Source: Mycobacterium sp. BK086
Lineage (GTDB): Bacteria > Actinomycetota > Actinomycetes > Mycobacteriales > Mycobacteriaceae
Direction: 5' to 3'
DNA: 64,000 nucleotides
NCBI GenBank assembly: GCA_004362315.1
Contig: SNWL01000007.1
Span: 473,411-537,410 of the forward strand
The position numbers were made by a program, and so were the translations under genes. Positions 40,731 to 49,457 of the stretch are shown piece by piece; position 1 is the stretch's first letter, and the number at the start of each line of letters is the position of its first letter. The notes beneath the pieces are model-generated. The model searched no databases and had not been told where the DNA came from. It saw only the letters and a list, made by a program, of their open reading frames with translations.

Positions 40731-42113
40731 ATGGCTAGAGGCGCGTTCGGACAAAGCGATGCTGAGATCGACCTGCTGGTCCGCGGTATGCGGTCGGGGA
40801 TCGCAGTGGTGGGCTTCGGCTACATCGGCACGGTGATCGGTGCGGTGCTGGCCGACCGCGGCTGGCCCGTGACGGGTATCGACGTGCGCCCCAACATCGT
40901 CGACGAGATCAACCAGGGCCGGACGAGCGTTCCTGAGCCGGGCCTGGGCGAGCTTGTCGCCGAAAGTGTTCAGGTCGGCCGCCTTCGCGCCACATCGGAC
41001 TTCAGCGTGATCGCCGACAACGACTTCATCATCGTCACCGTCGGCACTCCGCTCGGGCCGGACTACGAGCCCATCGTCGACGACATCAAGGCGGCCGCGC
41101 GGGCGGTCGGCGAACACCTGCGCCCCGGCCACCTCGTCATCTTGAAGAGCACCGTGCCGCCCGACACCACCGAGACGCTGGTGCAGCCGATTCTGGAAGA
41201 GGCGTCCGGTTTGAAAGCCGGTGTCGACTTCGGGTTGGCCTTCTGCCCCGAGCGGCTCGCCGAAGGGCAGGCCATCCGGGAACTAACCTCTATTCCCGTC
41301 GTGGTCGGGGCCGTCGACGAGCGCAGCGCGCGTAGCTGCGCCACGCTGTGGCGCCACGGCCTCGGGTTGGAGTCGATCGTCGTCGAGGATCCGCGGACGG
41401 CCGAGATGGTCAAGCTCGCCGACAATCTCTGGATCGACCTGAACATCTCGATGGCCAACGAGCTGGCCAAGGTCTGCGACCGACTCGGCATGGACGTTCT
41501 CCAGGTCATCGCCGCGGCCAACTCGATGCCGAAGGGCATGCACAACGTCAACATCCTCAGCCCGAGTATGGGTGTCGGTGGCTACTGCCTCACGAAGGAT
41601 CCGTGGTTCGTCAATCACCTTGGCGAGACGCTGGGACTGGATCTGCACGTGCCGAAGACGTCGAGGACGGTCAACGACACGATGCCCAGCTACACCTATG
41701 GGTTGCTCACCCAGCTCCTGGCCGATCAGGACAAGGCGATCGAGGACAGCAAGATCGCGGTCCTGGGTATCGCGTTCAAGAACAACACGGGCGATTGCCG
41801 ACTCACGCCGACCAAGTATGTCGTGGCACTGCTGGAAGAGTCCGGATGTCAGTTGACCGTCCATGACCCCTGGGTGCCGGACGAAGAAGCGCATACCGTC
41901 ACCAAGGTCCCGCTGAGCCCGGACATCGAATCCGCGGTGAAGGATGCCGACGCACTGGTTGTCCTTGCCGGCCATCGGGAGTTCCACCAGATTCCGTTGG
42001 TGCGACTCGCGGAGCTGGCAGCGGACCGGTGTGTATTTCTCGACGGACGCAACAGCTTTGACCCGGCGGCAGCGCGGGCGGCGGGCTTCATCTATAAGGG
42101 TATCGGCCGCTAG
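40731..42113 (+). CDS. UDP-glucose 6-dehydrogenase (UDP-sugar dehydrogenase)
   Basis: This protein has 460 residues from the ATG at 40731, which has AGGAA five bases upstream; a TTG at 40710 is the longer alternative. The NAD fold is IAVVGFGYIGTVIGAVLA, followed by VTVGTPL, LKSTVPPDTT, FCPERLAEG and the catalytic Cys in GVGGYCLTKDP. It oxidises a UDP-hexose at C6, most simply UDP-glucose to UDP-glucuronate; a UDP-ManNAc-type substrate is not excluded. The next gene resembles UDP-glucuronate decarboxylase, which favours UDP-glucose. An equivalent gene (dhgA) occurs in some serovar-specific GPL clusters of the M. avium complex. Confidence 0.87.
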   Translation: MARGAFGQSDAEIDLLVRGMRSGIAVVGFGYIGTVIGAVLADRGWPVTGIDVRPNIVDEINQGRTSVPEPGLGELVAESVQVGRLRATSDFSVIADNDFIIVTVGTPLGPDYEPIVDDIKAAARAVGEHLRPGHLVILKSTVPPDTTETLVQPILEEASGLKAGVDFGLAFCPERLAEGQAIRELTSIPVVVGAVDERSARSCATLWRHGLGLESIVVEDPRTAEMVKLADNLWIDLNISMANELAKVCDRLGMDVLQVIAAANSMPKGMHNVNILSPSMGVGGYCLTKDPWFVNHLGETLGLDLHVPKTSRTVNDTMPSYTYGLLTQLLADQDKAIEDSKIAVLGIAFKNNTGDCRLTPTKYVVALLEESGCQLTVHDPWVPDEEAHTVTKVPLSPDIESAVKDADALVVLAGHREFHQIPLVRLAELAADRCVFLDGRNSFDPAAARAAGFIYKGIGR

Positions 42114-42159
42114 CCGGCTGACAGATATCCGCAAACCGTTATAGAACGAGAGAGCAACT

Positions 42160-43164
42160 ATGTCCAATGTCGTCGTCACAGGCGGCTATGGTTTCATCGG
42201 ATCGCATTTGGTGACCGCGCTGCTGGAACGCGGCGACACTGTCACCATCTTCGACTTCGCGAAGAACACCCGCGACAGCAGCATCGATTTCGACAGCAAC
42301 CCCAACTTCCGTTTCGTGCAGGGCGATGTCACCGACCTGGCAGCACTCGAACAAGCCTTGACGCCCGATGTCGACACGGTGTTCCATCTGGCAGCGGTGG
42401 TCGGCGTCAAGAACTACATGGACGATCCGCTCCAGGTTCTCGACGTCAATGTCATCGGCACTCGCAATGTGCTGGAACTGAGCCACCGCAACGGAATTCG
42501 GGTGGTGTTCGCCAGTACCTCCGAGGTGTTTGGCAAGAACCCCAACCCGCCGTGGGCGGAGGATCATGACCGGGTGCTGGGCTCGACGAAGACTGCCCGC
42601 TGGAGTTACAGCACGAGCAAGGGGATGGCCGAGCATCTGGTGTTCGCCATGCACGCTGCCCGTGGGCTGCCGGTGACGGTGGTGCGGTACTTCAATGTGT
42701 ATGGGCCGCGCCAGAATCCGATCTTCGTGGTGTCGCAGACCGTGCATCGGATCCTCAACGGCCGCCAACCGTTGCTCTATGACTCGGGTGACCAGACGCG
42801 CTGCTTCACCTATGTCGACGATGCCGTTGCCGGAACCTTGCTCGCGGCAGACAGCGACGCGGCGATCGGTGAGGCGTTCAACGTCGGAAGCATGACCGAG
42901 ACCAGCATGCGTGACGCGGTCAACATGGCGATCAAGATCGCCGACGTCGACTCGGTATCCAGCGCCGAATCCGTTGATACCGCAGCGCGTTTCGGCGGCC
43001 GCTACGAAGACATTCCGCGTCGTATCCCGGACTCGACCAAGGCGCAGCGAGAATTGGGCTGGCGCTTGCAGGTCGACGTCGAAGAGGGTATCCGCCGCAC
43101 CATCGAGTGGGCCCGGGCCAATCCTTGGTACCTCCAGCAACCCGCCGGGGATGGGCAGGGCTAG
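42160..43164 (+). CDS. SDR nucleotide-sugar enzyme, probably UDP-glucuronate decarboxylase (UDP-xylose synthase-like)
   Basis: This protein has 334 residues. It has an NAD motif GGYGFIGSHL, a catalytic pair in YSTSKGMAE, and two features shared with UXS and the ArnA decarboxylase: Glu in FASTSEVFG and Arg in QTRCFTYV. In those enzymes these residues support C6 decarboxylation of the 4-keto intermediate; plain epimerases usually lack the Glu. With the UDP-glucose dehydrogenase 46 bases upstream, the simplest reading is UDP-glucose to UDP-glucuronate to UDP-xylose. A 4-epimerase role remains possible. The gene is followed eight bases later by a glycosyltransferase that might use the product. 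Confidence 0.7.
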   Translation: MSNVVVTGGYGFIGSHLVTALLERGDTVTIFDFAKNTRDSSIDFDSNPNFRFVQGDVTDLAALEQALTPDVDTVFHLAAVVGVKNYMDDPLQVLDVNVIGTRNVLELSHRNGIRVVFASTSEVFGKNPNPPWAEDHDRVLGSTKTARWSYSTSKGMAEHLVFAMHAARGLPVTVVRYFNVYGPRQNPIFVVSQTVHRILNGRQPLLYDSGDQTRCFTYVDDAVAGTLLAADSDAAIGEAFNVGSMTETSMRDAVNMAIKIADVDSVSSAESVDTAARFGGRYEDIPRRIPDSTKAQRELGWRLQVDVEEGIRRTIEWARANPWYLQQPAGDGQG

Positions 43165-43172
43165 TCTTCGCG

Positions 43173-44474
43173 ATGAAAATCGTGTTGGCCAACTGGGGAT
43201 CTCGCGGCGAAGTGGAACCATTCGCGGTGTTGGGTCGCGAGCTGGTGCGTCGCGGGCACGACGTTCATCTCGTCGTCGCGCCTGACCTCGTCGAATTCGC
43301 TTCGTCCGCGGGACCCACAGCGGTCGCCTACGGACCGACCGTGCAGGCGATCATCGAGCCGCACCAGGAGTACTTCGCCCTACTGTTCAGCAAGCCGTGG
43401 CGGCTCAAAGAATTGGGCAGGCTCGTGCACGAGTTCGCCGACCCGATCGATGAGGGGCGCGAAGCGGCCGGCAAGACGCTCATGGCGGTCGCCGACGGTG
43501 CCGACTTGCTGGTGACGGGCATGAATTACGAAGGCATCGTCGCCAATGTCGCAGAGTATTGCCACATCCCGCTGGCCACGTTGCAACACTTCCCGTTGCG
43601 GGTCAACGGCCGGCTGCTGCCCGTGTTGCCGCCACCTTTCGGTCGCGCGGTGATGCGAATATCGGAGTGGCTGACCTGGCGTGGGCATCGGGCCAATGAC
43701 GACGCCCAGCGCCGCGATCTCGGCCTGCCGAAGTCGACGGGGCACTGGACACGACGGATCGCCGAACGCGGAAGCATGGAGATCCAGGCCTACGACGCAG
43801 TGTGCTTTCCCGGGCTGGCGGACGAGTGGTCGAGCTGGAACGCGCAGTCGCCGCCCCGACGGCCCTTTGTCGGCGCATTGACACTGGAGATGCCCGCGGA
43901 TGACGATACGGATGTCAAGTCGTGGATCGCCGAGGGAACACCGCCGATCTTCTTCGGATTCGGCAGCATGCCAATGGAATCCGCCAATGACACGATCGCG
44001 ATGATCGCAGGGGCCTGCGCCACACTGGGCGAGCGAGCGCTGATCGGCGCGGGTGTGGCCGATTTCAGTGGCGTACCGAAGTTCGGGCACGTCAAGGTGG
44101 TTGGCACGATCAACTATGCGGAGGTCTTCCCGGCCTGCCGCGCGATCGTGCATCACGGGGGTTCGGGCACGACCAATGCGGGGCTGCGCTCCGGGCGCCC
44201 CACGATGATCCTGTGGAGGCTGCCCGATCAGTTGTTCTGGGCGGGCAGGCTCAAACGACTGAAAGTCGGCACCGGGCGCCGCTTCTTGGCGGCCACCGAG
44301 AAGTCTCTGGTTGCGGACCTGCGCAAGATTCTCGCCCCCGACTACGTCGGCCGAGCTCGCCGGCTTGCGGCGAAAATGACCAAGCCCGCGGACAGCGTCG
44401 CGGCCACGGCTGACCTCGTCGAGGCTTATGCTCGCGCTCCTTTCGTGGGCCGCACGCAAGCCGAAAGAGGCTAG
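43173..44474 (+). CDS. GPL-type glycosyltransferase (GT1 family), tandem copy 1
   Basis: This protein has 433 residues from the ATG at 43173 (MKIVLANWGSRGEVEP), eight bases after the SDR stop. It has the donor signature IVHHGGSGTTNAGLRSG. It shares the N-terminus LANWG.RGEVEP and much of the acceptor half (FSKPWRLKELG) with the next gene, so the two are recent duplicates compared with the other GT1 enzymes. Close linkage to UGD and the UXS-like gene makes a uronic acid or pentose donor plausible for one of them. Confidence 0.9.
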   Translation: MKIVLANWGSRGEVEPFAVLGRELVRRGHDVHLVVAPDLVEFASSAGPTAVAYGPTVQAIIEPHQEYFALLFSKPWRLKELGRLVHEFADPIDEGREAAGKTLMAVADGADLLVTGMNYEGIVANVAEYCHIPLATLQHFPLRVNGRLLPVLPPPFGRAVMRISEWLTWRGHRANDDAQRRDLGLPKSTGHWTRRIAERGSMEIQAYDAVCFPGLADEWSSWNAQSPPRRPFVGALTLEMPADDDTDVKSWIAEGTPPIFFGFGSMPMESANDTIAMIAGACATLGERALIGAGVADFSGVPKFGHVKVVGTINYAEVFPACRAIVHHGGSGTTNAGLRSGRPTMILWRLPDQLFWAGRLKRLKVGTGRRFLAATEKSLVADLRKILAPDYVGRARRLAAKMTKPADSVAATADLVEAYARAPFVGRTQAERG

Positions 44475-44480
44475 GGCGCA

Positions 44481-45758
44481 ATGAAATTCGTACTGGCGAA
44501 CTGGGGAACCAGGGGCGAAGTGGAACCTTTTGCCGCAATCGGCCGCGAGCTGGTGCGCCGTGGGCACGACGTTCACCTGGTGGTCGCGCCGGAGATGGTC
44601 GATTTCGCGGAGTCTGCCGGTCCCAAGGCAGTGGCCTTCGGGCCGACACTGCGCGCCGTGGACGACCCCCATCACGAATTCTGGAATCTGTTGTTCAGCA
44701 AGCCGTGGAAGCTCAAGGAATTGAACGGACTGCTGGGCGCATTCGCAGGGCTCCTCGATGAGTTTCGAGAGCAGGCCAGAAAGAGCCTACTTGACCTGGC
44801 GGACGGGGCCGACCTGCTGCTCACGGGTTTGAACTATGAGGGTGTCGCCTCCAATGTGGCCGAGTATTGCGGCACGCCTTTAGCCACGTTGCAGATTTTC
44901 CCGTTGCGGGTCAACAGCTTTCAGATGCCGTTTCTGCCTGCCCCGCTGTGCCGCTCGGCGATGGTTGTGGGTGAGTCGTTGACGCGTCGCGGGCACAAGG
45001 TCGAGGACGACGCCGAGCGACTGGCGCTCGGCTTGCCGAAGGCGACGGACCACTGGACGAGGCGGATGGCGGACAGTGGCGCGTTGGAGATCCAGGCATA
45101 CGATGCGGCGTGCTATCCGGGCCTGCCCGAAGAATGGGCGCCGTTCAACGATCAGGAGATCCCCAAGCGGCCGTTCGTCGGGGGGCTCACGATGGAATTG
45201 CCTGCCGATGAGGACGCCGAGATCGCGTCGTGGATCGCCGCGGGAACCCCGCCCATCTTTTTCAGCTTCGGCAGCATGCCGGTCGACACCGCGGCCGACA
45301 CGATCGGGATGATCGCCCGGGCCTGTGCGCAGCTCGGCGAGAGGGCGCTGATCGGTGCGGGCTGGGCTGACTACAGCACTGTTCCGCAGTATGACCATGT
45401 CAAGATCGTCGGCCCGATGAACTACGCCGAAGTGTTCCCGGCCTGCCGCGCCGTGGTGCACCACGGTGGTTCGGGCACCACCCACGCCGGACTGCGAGCC
45501 GGTCGGCCGACGTTGATCCTGTGGATGCTGCCCGATCAGGGATGTTGGGGTTCTCGACTCAAGAAGCTGAAGGTTGGCAAGGGCCGCCGTTTTGTCGGCA
45601 CCACCGAGAAAACGCTGGTGTCCGACCTGAGGACGATCCTCGCGCCGGAATACCGCACTCGCGCGGAACAACTCGCAGCCCGAATGACCAAGCCCGCCGA
45701 CAGTGTCGGCGCTGCGGCCGACGCGTTGGAGCAGTTCGCGCTGTCGCGTCGCGGCTGA
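44481..45758 (+). CDS. GPL-type glycosyltransferase (GT1 family), tandem copy 2
   Basis: This 425-residue protein begins six bases after copy 1. The N-terminus is MKFVLANWGTRGEVEP and the donor signature VVHHGGSGTTHAGLRAG; LFSKPWKLKELN mirrors the acceptor region of copy 1. Being tandem and similar, the two may add successive sugars of a chain. Its stop codon sits in a 22-base palindrome shared with the convergent ABC permease gene. Confidence 0.9.
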   Translation: MKFVLANWGTRGEVEPFAAIGRELVRRGHDVHLVVAPEMVDFAESAGPKAVAFGPTLRAVDDPHHEFWNLLFSKPWKLKELNGLLGAFAGLLDEFREQARKSLLDLADGADLLLTGLNYEGVASNVAEYCGTPLATLQIFPLRVNSFQMPFLPAPLCRSAMVVGESLTRRGHKVEDDAERLALGLPKATDHWTRRMADSGALEIQAYDAACYPGLPEEWAPFNDQEIPKRPFVGGLTMELPADEDAEIASWIAAGTPPIFFSFGSMPVDTAADTIGMIARACAQLGERALIGAGWADYSTVPQYDHVKIVGPMNYAEVFPACRAVVHHGGSGTTHAGLRAGRPTLILWMLPDQGCWGSRLKKLKVGKGRRFVGTTEKTLVSDLRTILAPEYRTRAEQLAARMTKPADSVGAAADALEQFALSRRG

Positions 45759-45770
45759 CGTCAGCCGCGA
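45749..45770. terminator. 22-base perfect palindrome over two convergent stop codons (candidate bidirectional terminator)
   Basis: The sequence around GGCTGACGTCAGCC is perfectly self-complementary for 22 bases. Folded, it gives a nine-pair stem with an ACGT loop, containing the stop codons of both convergent genes. There is no T-tract on either side, so termination would be of the T-less kind or the site has another role. Confidence 0.5.
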
Positions 45771-46564
45771 ACACCTCCGGATTCGGCGGCCGCGCGGTAC
45801 CCGCGAATGGCCAGTGGCGCAACCAATGCGGCGCCGGCGATTGTCCAGAGCACGCCCCACAGCAGTGGCCACCACGGAAGTTGGCCTTGAGCAAGGGCCC
45901 GCATCGACCCCACGATCGGCTCCATCGGCTGGAACCGGAGCAGCGGCCACATCCACGAGGGCAGTGATTCGATGGGCGGGGAACCGGAACTGGCGAAGAC
46001 GGCGGTGATGGCGGGCAGCCCGAGCCAGATGAGCACCGTGCCGTCCTTGGCCCGTACCGCGACGGCGATCACCGCCATCGCGAAGACGATCACCACCATC
46101 ACGGGTACGAGCAGGTACAGCAGCAACTCCAGTGGGCCACCGCGAAAGCGGAGGCCGAGGCCGATGCCGACCGCGGTGATCAGTGCGGTACTCAGAAGTG
46201 TGCGCGCGGCCTCGGCGATCAGTCGGCCGGTGAGCACGCTGGCGCGGTGTACGGGCAATGCCCACAATCGGCTGAGCAGTCCGGTGTCGCGTTCGAAGGA
46301 AAGCGTGAGGCCGACGGCAAGGGATCCGGAGAACGCGCCGGCTATCGCACAGGTCGGCACCAGACCGTAGAGGCTGTCGGCGCCCGTGATCCGCAACACC
46401 GATTTGCCGACCAGAAGGTAATACGTGATCAGCAGAAACGTTGGGAAGGCCAAAGATTGGACCGGCACCAGCGGGTCGCGGCGCCAGTGGGTGAAGTGTT
46501 GCTGCGCGATGACCAGGCTTTCATACAGCAGTGAGCCGCGTCGCGCTGCGGTAGTGGTGGTCAT
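45761..46564 (-). CDS. ABC-2-type permease, DrrB/DrrC-like (last gene of exporter operon)
   Basis: This protein has 267 residues from the ATG at 46564. The frame stays open well upstream, but that part is the antisense or out-of-phase region of the preceding permease gene. About six membrane segments are seen (for instance FPTFLLITYYLLV and LLLYLLVPVMVVIVFAMAVIAVAV). The typical ABC-2 permease helix FERDTGLLSRLWALPVHR is present. With the adjacent permease and ATPase it forms a DrrABC-like exporter; such genes occur in GPL clusters of the M. avium complex and in mycocerosate lipid loci. The start overlaps the previous stop by 4 bp. Confidence 0.87.
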   Translation of the reverse strand: MTTTTAARRGSLLYESLVIAQQHFTHWRRDPLVPVQSLAFPTFLLITYYLLVGKSVLRITGADSLYGLVPTCAIAGAFSGSLAVGLTLSFERDTGLLSRLWALPVHRASVLTGRLIAEAARTLLSTALITAVGIGLGLRFRGGPLELLLYLLVPVMVVIVFAMAVIAVAVRAKDGTVLIWLGLPAITAVFASSGSPPIESLPSWMWPLLRFQPMEPIVGSMRALAQGQLPWWPLLWGVLWTIAGAALVAPLAIRGYRAAAESGGVRG

Positions 46565-47316
46565 TGGGTCCGCCTCTGCATTCGCACTGCGATGACCCCG
46601 AACAGCGCGAGCAGTCCAAGGCACCATGCGAAGCTGCTCGCCAGACTGCTGACTGCGACGTTGCCCGCGGCCAACCCCCGCAGGGTTTCGGTGACCTGTG
46701 AAACAGGTTGGTACCGAACGAATCCGTGCAACCACTCGGGGAACGAATCCACGGGCGCCATTCCGGTGGAGAGCATGACAAGCATCATCTGGGGGACCAG
46801 CAGGACCTGACTCGACCCGCCGTTCCTGCCGATCGGGGAGGCGGAGATACCCACGCCGGTTGCGTCCGCGGCAAGCGACAGCGCGAGGGTCAATGCCAGG
46901 ACGAAGGAGATGAAAGCCACCAAATGCCATGGTCCGCCGAGCATTCGAAAGCCAAAGAGGTATCCGGCGACGATTGTCGCAACCAGCGCGATCATCCCGC
47001 GAATGAGGCAGTACAACATGCGCGCCGTCAACGGCGCCACGGTGGCGATGGGCATGGTGCGGAACCGAAGCCCGAGTTCGGACTGATGATCGCGGGTGGC
47101 CCGGTCGACGGTGGTCAACGCGCCGAGCAACGTCACTTGGACGATGATCACCGGCAGGAGGTACTGCGGGTACCCGATCCCGCCGGTGTCGATCACATTG
47201 CGCAGCGCGAGGTTGAAGATGATGAAATTGCCTGCCGGCGCCAAGACGGCGAACGGCAGATCGCTGCGCAATGTGTTGCGCACCATGCGTTCGGTCAGAA
47301 CCGCAACCGAACTCAC
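46561..47316 (-). CDS. ABC-2-type permease, DrrB/DrrC-like (middle gene)
   Basis: This 251-residue permease has about six membrane helices; HQSELGLRFRTMPIATVAPLTAR is the conserved ABC-2 coupling region and VPQMMLVMLSTGMAPVDSFP the segment preceding the last helices. It overlaps the ATPase gene and the following permease gene by 4 bp on each side, so the three subunits are made together. It should be one half of the membrane channel of the exporter. Confidence 0.87.
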   Translation of the reverse strand: MSSVAVLTERMVRNTLRSDLPFAVLAPAGNFIIFNLALRNVIDTGGIGYPQYLLPVIIVQVTLLGALTTVDRATRDHQSELGLRFRTMPIATVAPLTARMLYCLIRGMIALVATIVAGYLFGFRMLGGPWHLVAFISFVLALTLALSLAADATGVGISASPIGRNGGSSQVLLVPQMMLVMLSTGMAPVDSFPEWLHGFVRYQPVSQVTETLRGLAAGNVAVSSLASSFAWCLGLLALFGVIAVRMQRRTQ

Positions 47317-48242
47317 GCGGTGACGCTGCCCGTGAGGTGCAGGAATACCTCGTCGAGCGAGGGCTTGCGCAGCGAAATATCTTCCAGCTCAACGTCAAGC
47401 TGGTCGACGCGGCGGAACACCTCGCTGAGCGTCGCAACCCCATTGGGCGCCAGCACCGACACACTGTTGGCGTCTTCGTCGGCCTGAGCGTCCTGAAGAT
47501 CGGCGACGGCCGCGAGGATCTTCGGCAGGTCGGCCGGATTGACCGGGCTCACAGTGCAATAGCTGTATCCGACCCGGCGTTTGAGGTCATCTGCCGTCCC
47601 GGTGGCGACAACGCGCCCGTGGTTGAGCACGACGATCGAGTCGCTCAGGACGTCGGCTTCCTCGAGATACTGGGTGGTGAGCAAAACGGTCACCCCGTCA
47701 GCTACCAACGACGACACCAGATCCCAGACACTGCGGCGACTGCGCGGGTCCAAGCCCGTCGTCGGCTCATCCAGAAACAACACTTTCGGCGGCACCACAA
47801 GCGCGGCGGCGATATCGACTCGGCGGCGCATGCCACCCGAATAGGTGACCACGTTGCGGTCGGCCGCATCGGTGAGGTCGAACTGCTCGATCAACTCCTC
47901 GGCACGGGCGTTGGCCTCCTTGCGCCGCATCCCGTGCAATCGGCTGAACATCACCAGGTTCTCCCGCCCGGTGAGCTGCCAGTCGATCGCGGCGATCTGC
48001 CCGGTCATGGAGATGGACTCGCGTACCCGAGCCGGCTCTTTGGCGACGTCGTACCCGGCCACAATTGCTTTGCCATATGACGGCTTCATCAACGTCGACA
48101 GAATGTTGATGGTCGTTGTTTTTCCCGCGCCATTGTGACCGAGAAGCGCGCACACCGAACCCGTGGCAACGGAAAAACTCACGTCCTGCAGGGCCAGTAT
48201 GTTCCCGTCGAACGTCTTCGCGACACCGTCAAGCTCGATCAC
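47313..48242 (-). CDS. ABC exporter ATPase, DrrA-like
   Basis: This protein has 309 residues from the GTG at 48242 (the frame continues upstream but runs into the SDR gene region). The Walker A motif is GHNGAGKTT, the signature TYSGGMRRR (in place of LSGGQ) and Walker B VLFLDEPTTGLD. The C-terminal extension (about 80 residues) ending in KPSLDEVFLHLTG is characteristic of DrrA-type ATPases. It powers export by the two permeases encoded downstream. A TATGGT box eight bases before the GTG may mark a leaderless start. Confidence 0.9.
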   Translation of the reverse strand: MIELDGVAKTFDGNILALQDVSFSVATGSVCALLGHNGAGKTTTINILSTLMKPSYGKAIVAGYDVAKEPARVRESISMTGQIAAIDWQLTGRENLVMFSRLHGMRRKEANARAEELIEQFDLTDAADRNVVTYSGGMRRRVDIAAALVVPPKVLFLDEPTTGLDPRSRRSVWDLVSSLVADGVTVLLTTQYLEEADVLSDSIVVLNHGRVVATGTADDLKRRVGYSYCTVSPVNPADLPKILAAVADLQDAQADEDANSVSVLAPNGVATLSEVFRRVDQLDVELEDISLRKPSLDEVFLHLTGSVTA

Positions 48243-48369
48243 AGATATTGACCATAGCGTGAGCGGAGTGGCTTCGGGCGAACTCGCGACGTCTTCGTCG
48301 CAACCGAGAAACTCAAGACAACGACCTATCTCTTCAGTGCTGGGAGCAGTGGATTCACCGGACGATCGG

Positions 48370-49443
48370 TTATTTGCCGATCCACTCGAGCAGGGCGCGC
48401 GTGCCCTCCTCGAGGGACCACTTCGGGCGCCACCCGAGCTCGGCTGTTGCCGGCTCGATGTCACATCGAGCGGCGCGGACGTCACCGTCGCGGAACTTCC
48501 CGACGACCACCGGTTCGGGGGCGCCGCAGATCGCCGCGAGTTGCTGGGCGAGCTCGTGGATGGTGGTCGGAACGCCTGACCCGATATCGACATAGCGAGA
48601 CGGCGCCGCAGGAGTCTCGATCGCCGCGAACAGCCCTTCGACGACGTCGTCGATGAAGACGAAATCGCGCACGATGCGGCCGTCTTCGTAGACCTCGAGG
48701 GCCTGCTTCTGAAGCGACAGCCGGGCGAACAGCGCCACGATTCCCGTGTAGGAATTGGTCAGCGACTGGCCGGGGCCGTAGACGTTCTGCAGACGCAGCA
48801 CGCTGAGCTTGGTGTCATGCGCGGAGGTCCAGGCCGCCAGGATGTGCTCCTGGGCGAGTTTGGTCGCGGCGTAGATGTTGGTGGGCCGAGGCTCGGTCTG
48901 GATCGCACTGCTCGCGAGCGGAACGGCGGGCTCGCCGGTGGGGCCCTGAGGATCCCAGATGCCCGCCACGAGCTGAGCGTGGCTGCGCGGCTGCGGGTAG
49001 AAGATGTCGCTGCCGGCCTGCCAGGCGCCCTCGCCGTAGACGGCCCGCGACGAGGCCAGCACCAGCTGGTCGGGCACGTGCCCACACCGGCCCAAGGCGT
49101 CGAGCAGCTGCGTGGTGCCGACCACGTTGACCGACCCGTGCCGGGTTGCCTCTGAAAGCGACTGCGCTGTACCGGTTTCGGCCGCCAAATGCACGATCTG
49201 AGCGGGCTTGACCAGTCGCAGCACGGCGTCGCAGTCGGGTGCGTGCGTGACATCGCCGGTGAACAACCGCACCGACGGCGGCAGGTCGATCACGGCTCCT
49301 TCGGCGTGCACCTGCGGGTGCAGGATATCCATCACGGCGACGTCGTAGCCGGCCTCGACGAGACGTCGCGCGAGCGCGGATCCGATGAATCCGGCCCCGC
49401 CGGTGATGAGCACCGTCTTGTGGCTGTTGGGCGCTGCGGACAA
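48370..49443 (-). CDS. SDR nucleotide-sugar epimerase/dehydratase
   Basis: This protein has 357 residues from a TTG at 49443, chosen because AGGAGG lies exactly six bases upstream, while longer starts would run into the acyltransferase gene. It has the NAD motif [13 protein letters not shown], the Ser segment LASSRAVYGEG, and the Tyr-Lys pair in NIYAATKLAQE. It belongs to the extended SDR group of UDP-hexose 4-epimerases and related enzymes. The Ser-Arg-Ala-Val-Tyr segment lacks the Asp-Glu of dTDP-glucose dehydratases, so an epimerase or reductase role is more likely. It may convert a nucleotide sugar for one of the local glycosyltransferases. Confidence 0.8.
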   Translation of the reverse strand: MSAAPNSHKTVLITGGAGFIGSALARRLVEAGYDVAVMDILHPQVHAEGAVIDLPPSVRLFTGDVTHAPDCDAVLRLVKPAQIVHLAAETGTAQSLSEATRHGSVNVVGTTQLLDALGRCGHVPDQLVLASSRAVYGEGAWQAGSDIFYPQPRSHAQLVAGIWDPQGPTGEPAVPLASSAIQTEPRPTNIYAATKLAQEHILAAWTSAHDTKLSVLRLQNVYGPGQSLTNSYTGIVALFARLSLQKQALEVYEDGRIVRDFVFIDDVVEGLFAAIETPAAPSRYVDIGSGVPTTIHELAQQLAAICGAPEPVVVGKFRDGDVRAARCDIEPATAELGWRPKWSLEEGTRALLEWIGK

Positions 49444-49449
49444 GGTGAG

Positions 49450-49455
49450 CCTCCT
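49450..49455 (-). promoter_or_regulatory. Strong ribosome-binding site that fixes a TTG start
   Basis: AGGAGG on the minus strand, six bases before TTG at 49443, is the best Shine-Dalgarno match seen here and decides the start of the SDR gene. Confidence 0.75.
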
Positions 49456-49457
49456 GT

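Noticed and set aside
46565..47464. N-terminal extension of the last ABC permease frame
   Set aside because: It overlaps the second permease and ATPase genes in another frame and has no permease-like helices; the ATG at 46564 gives a normal-length protein.
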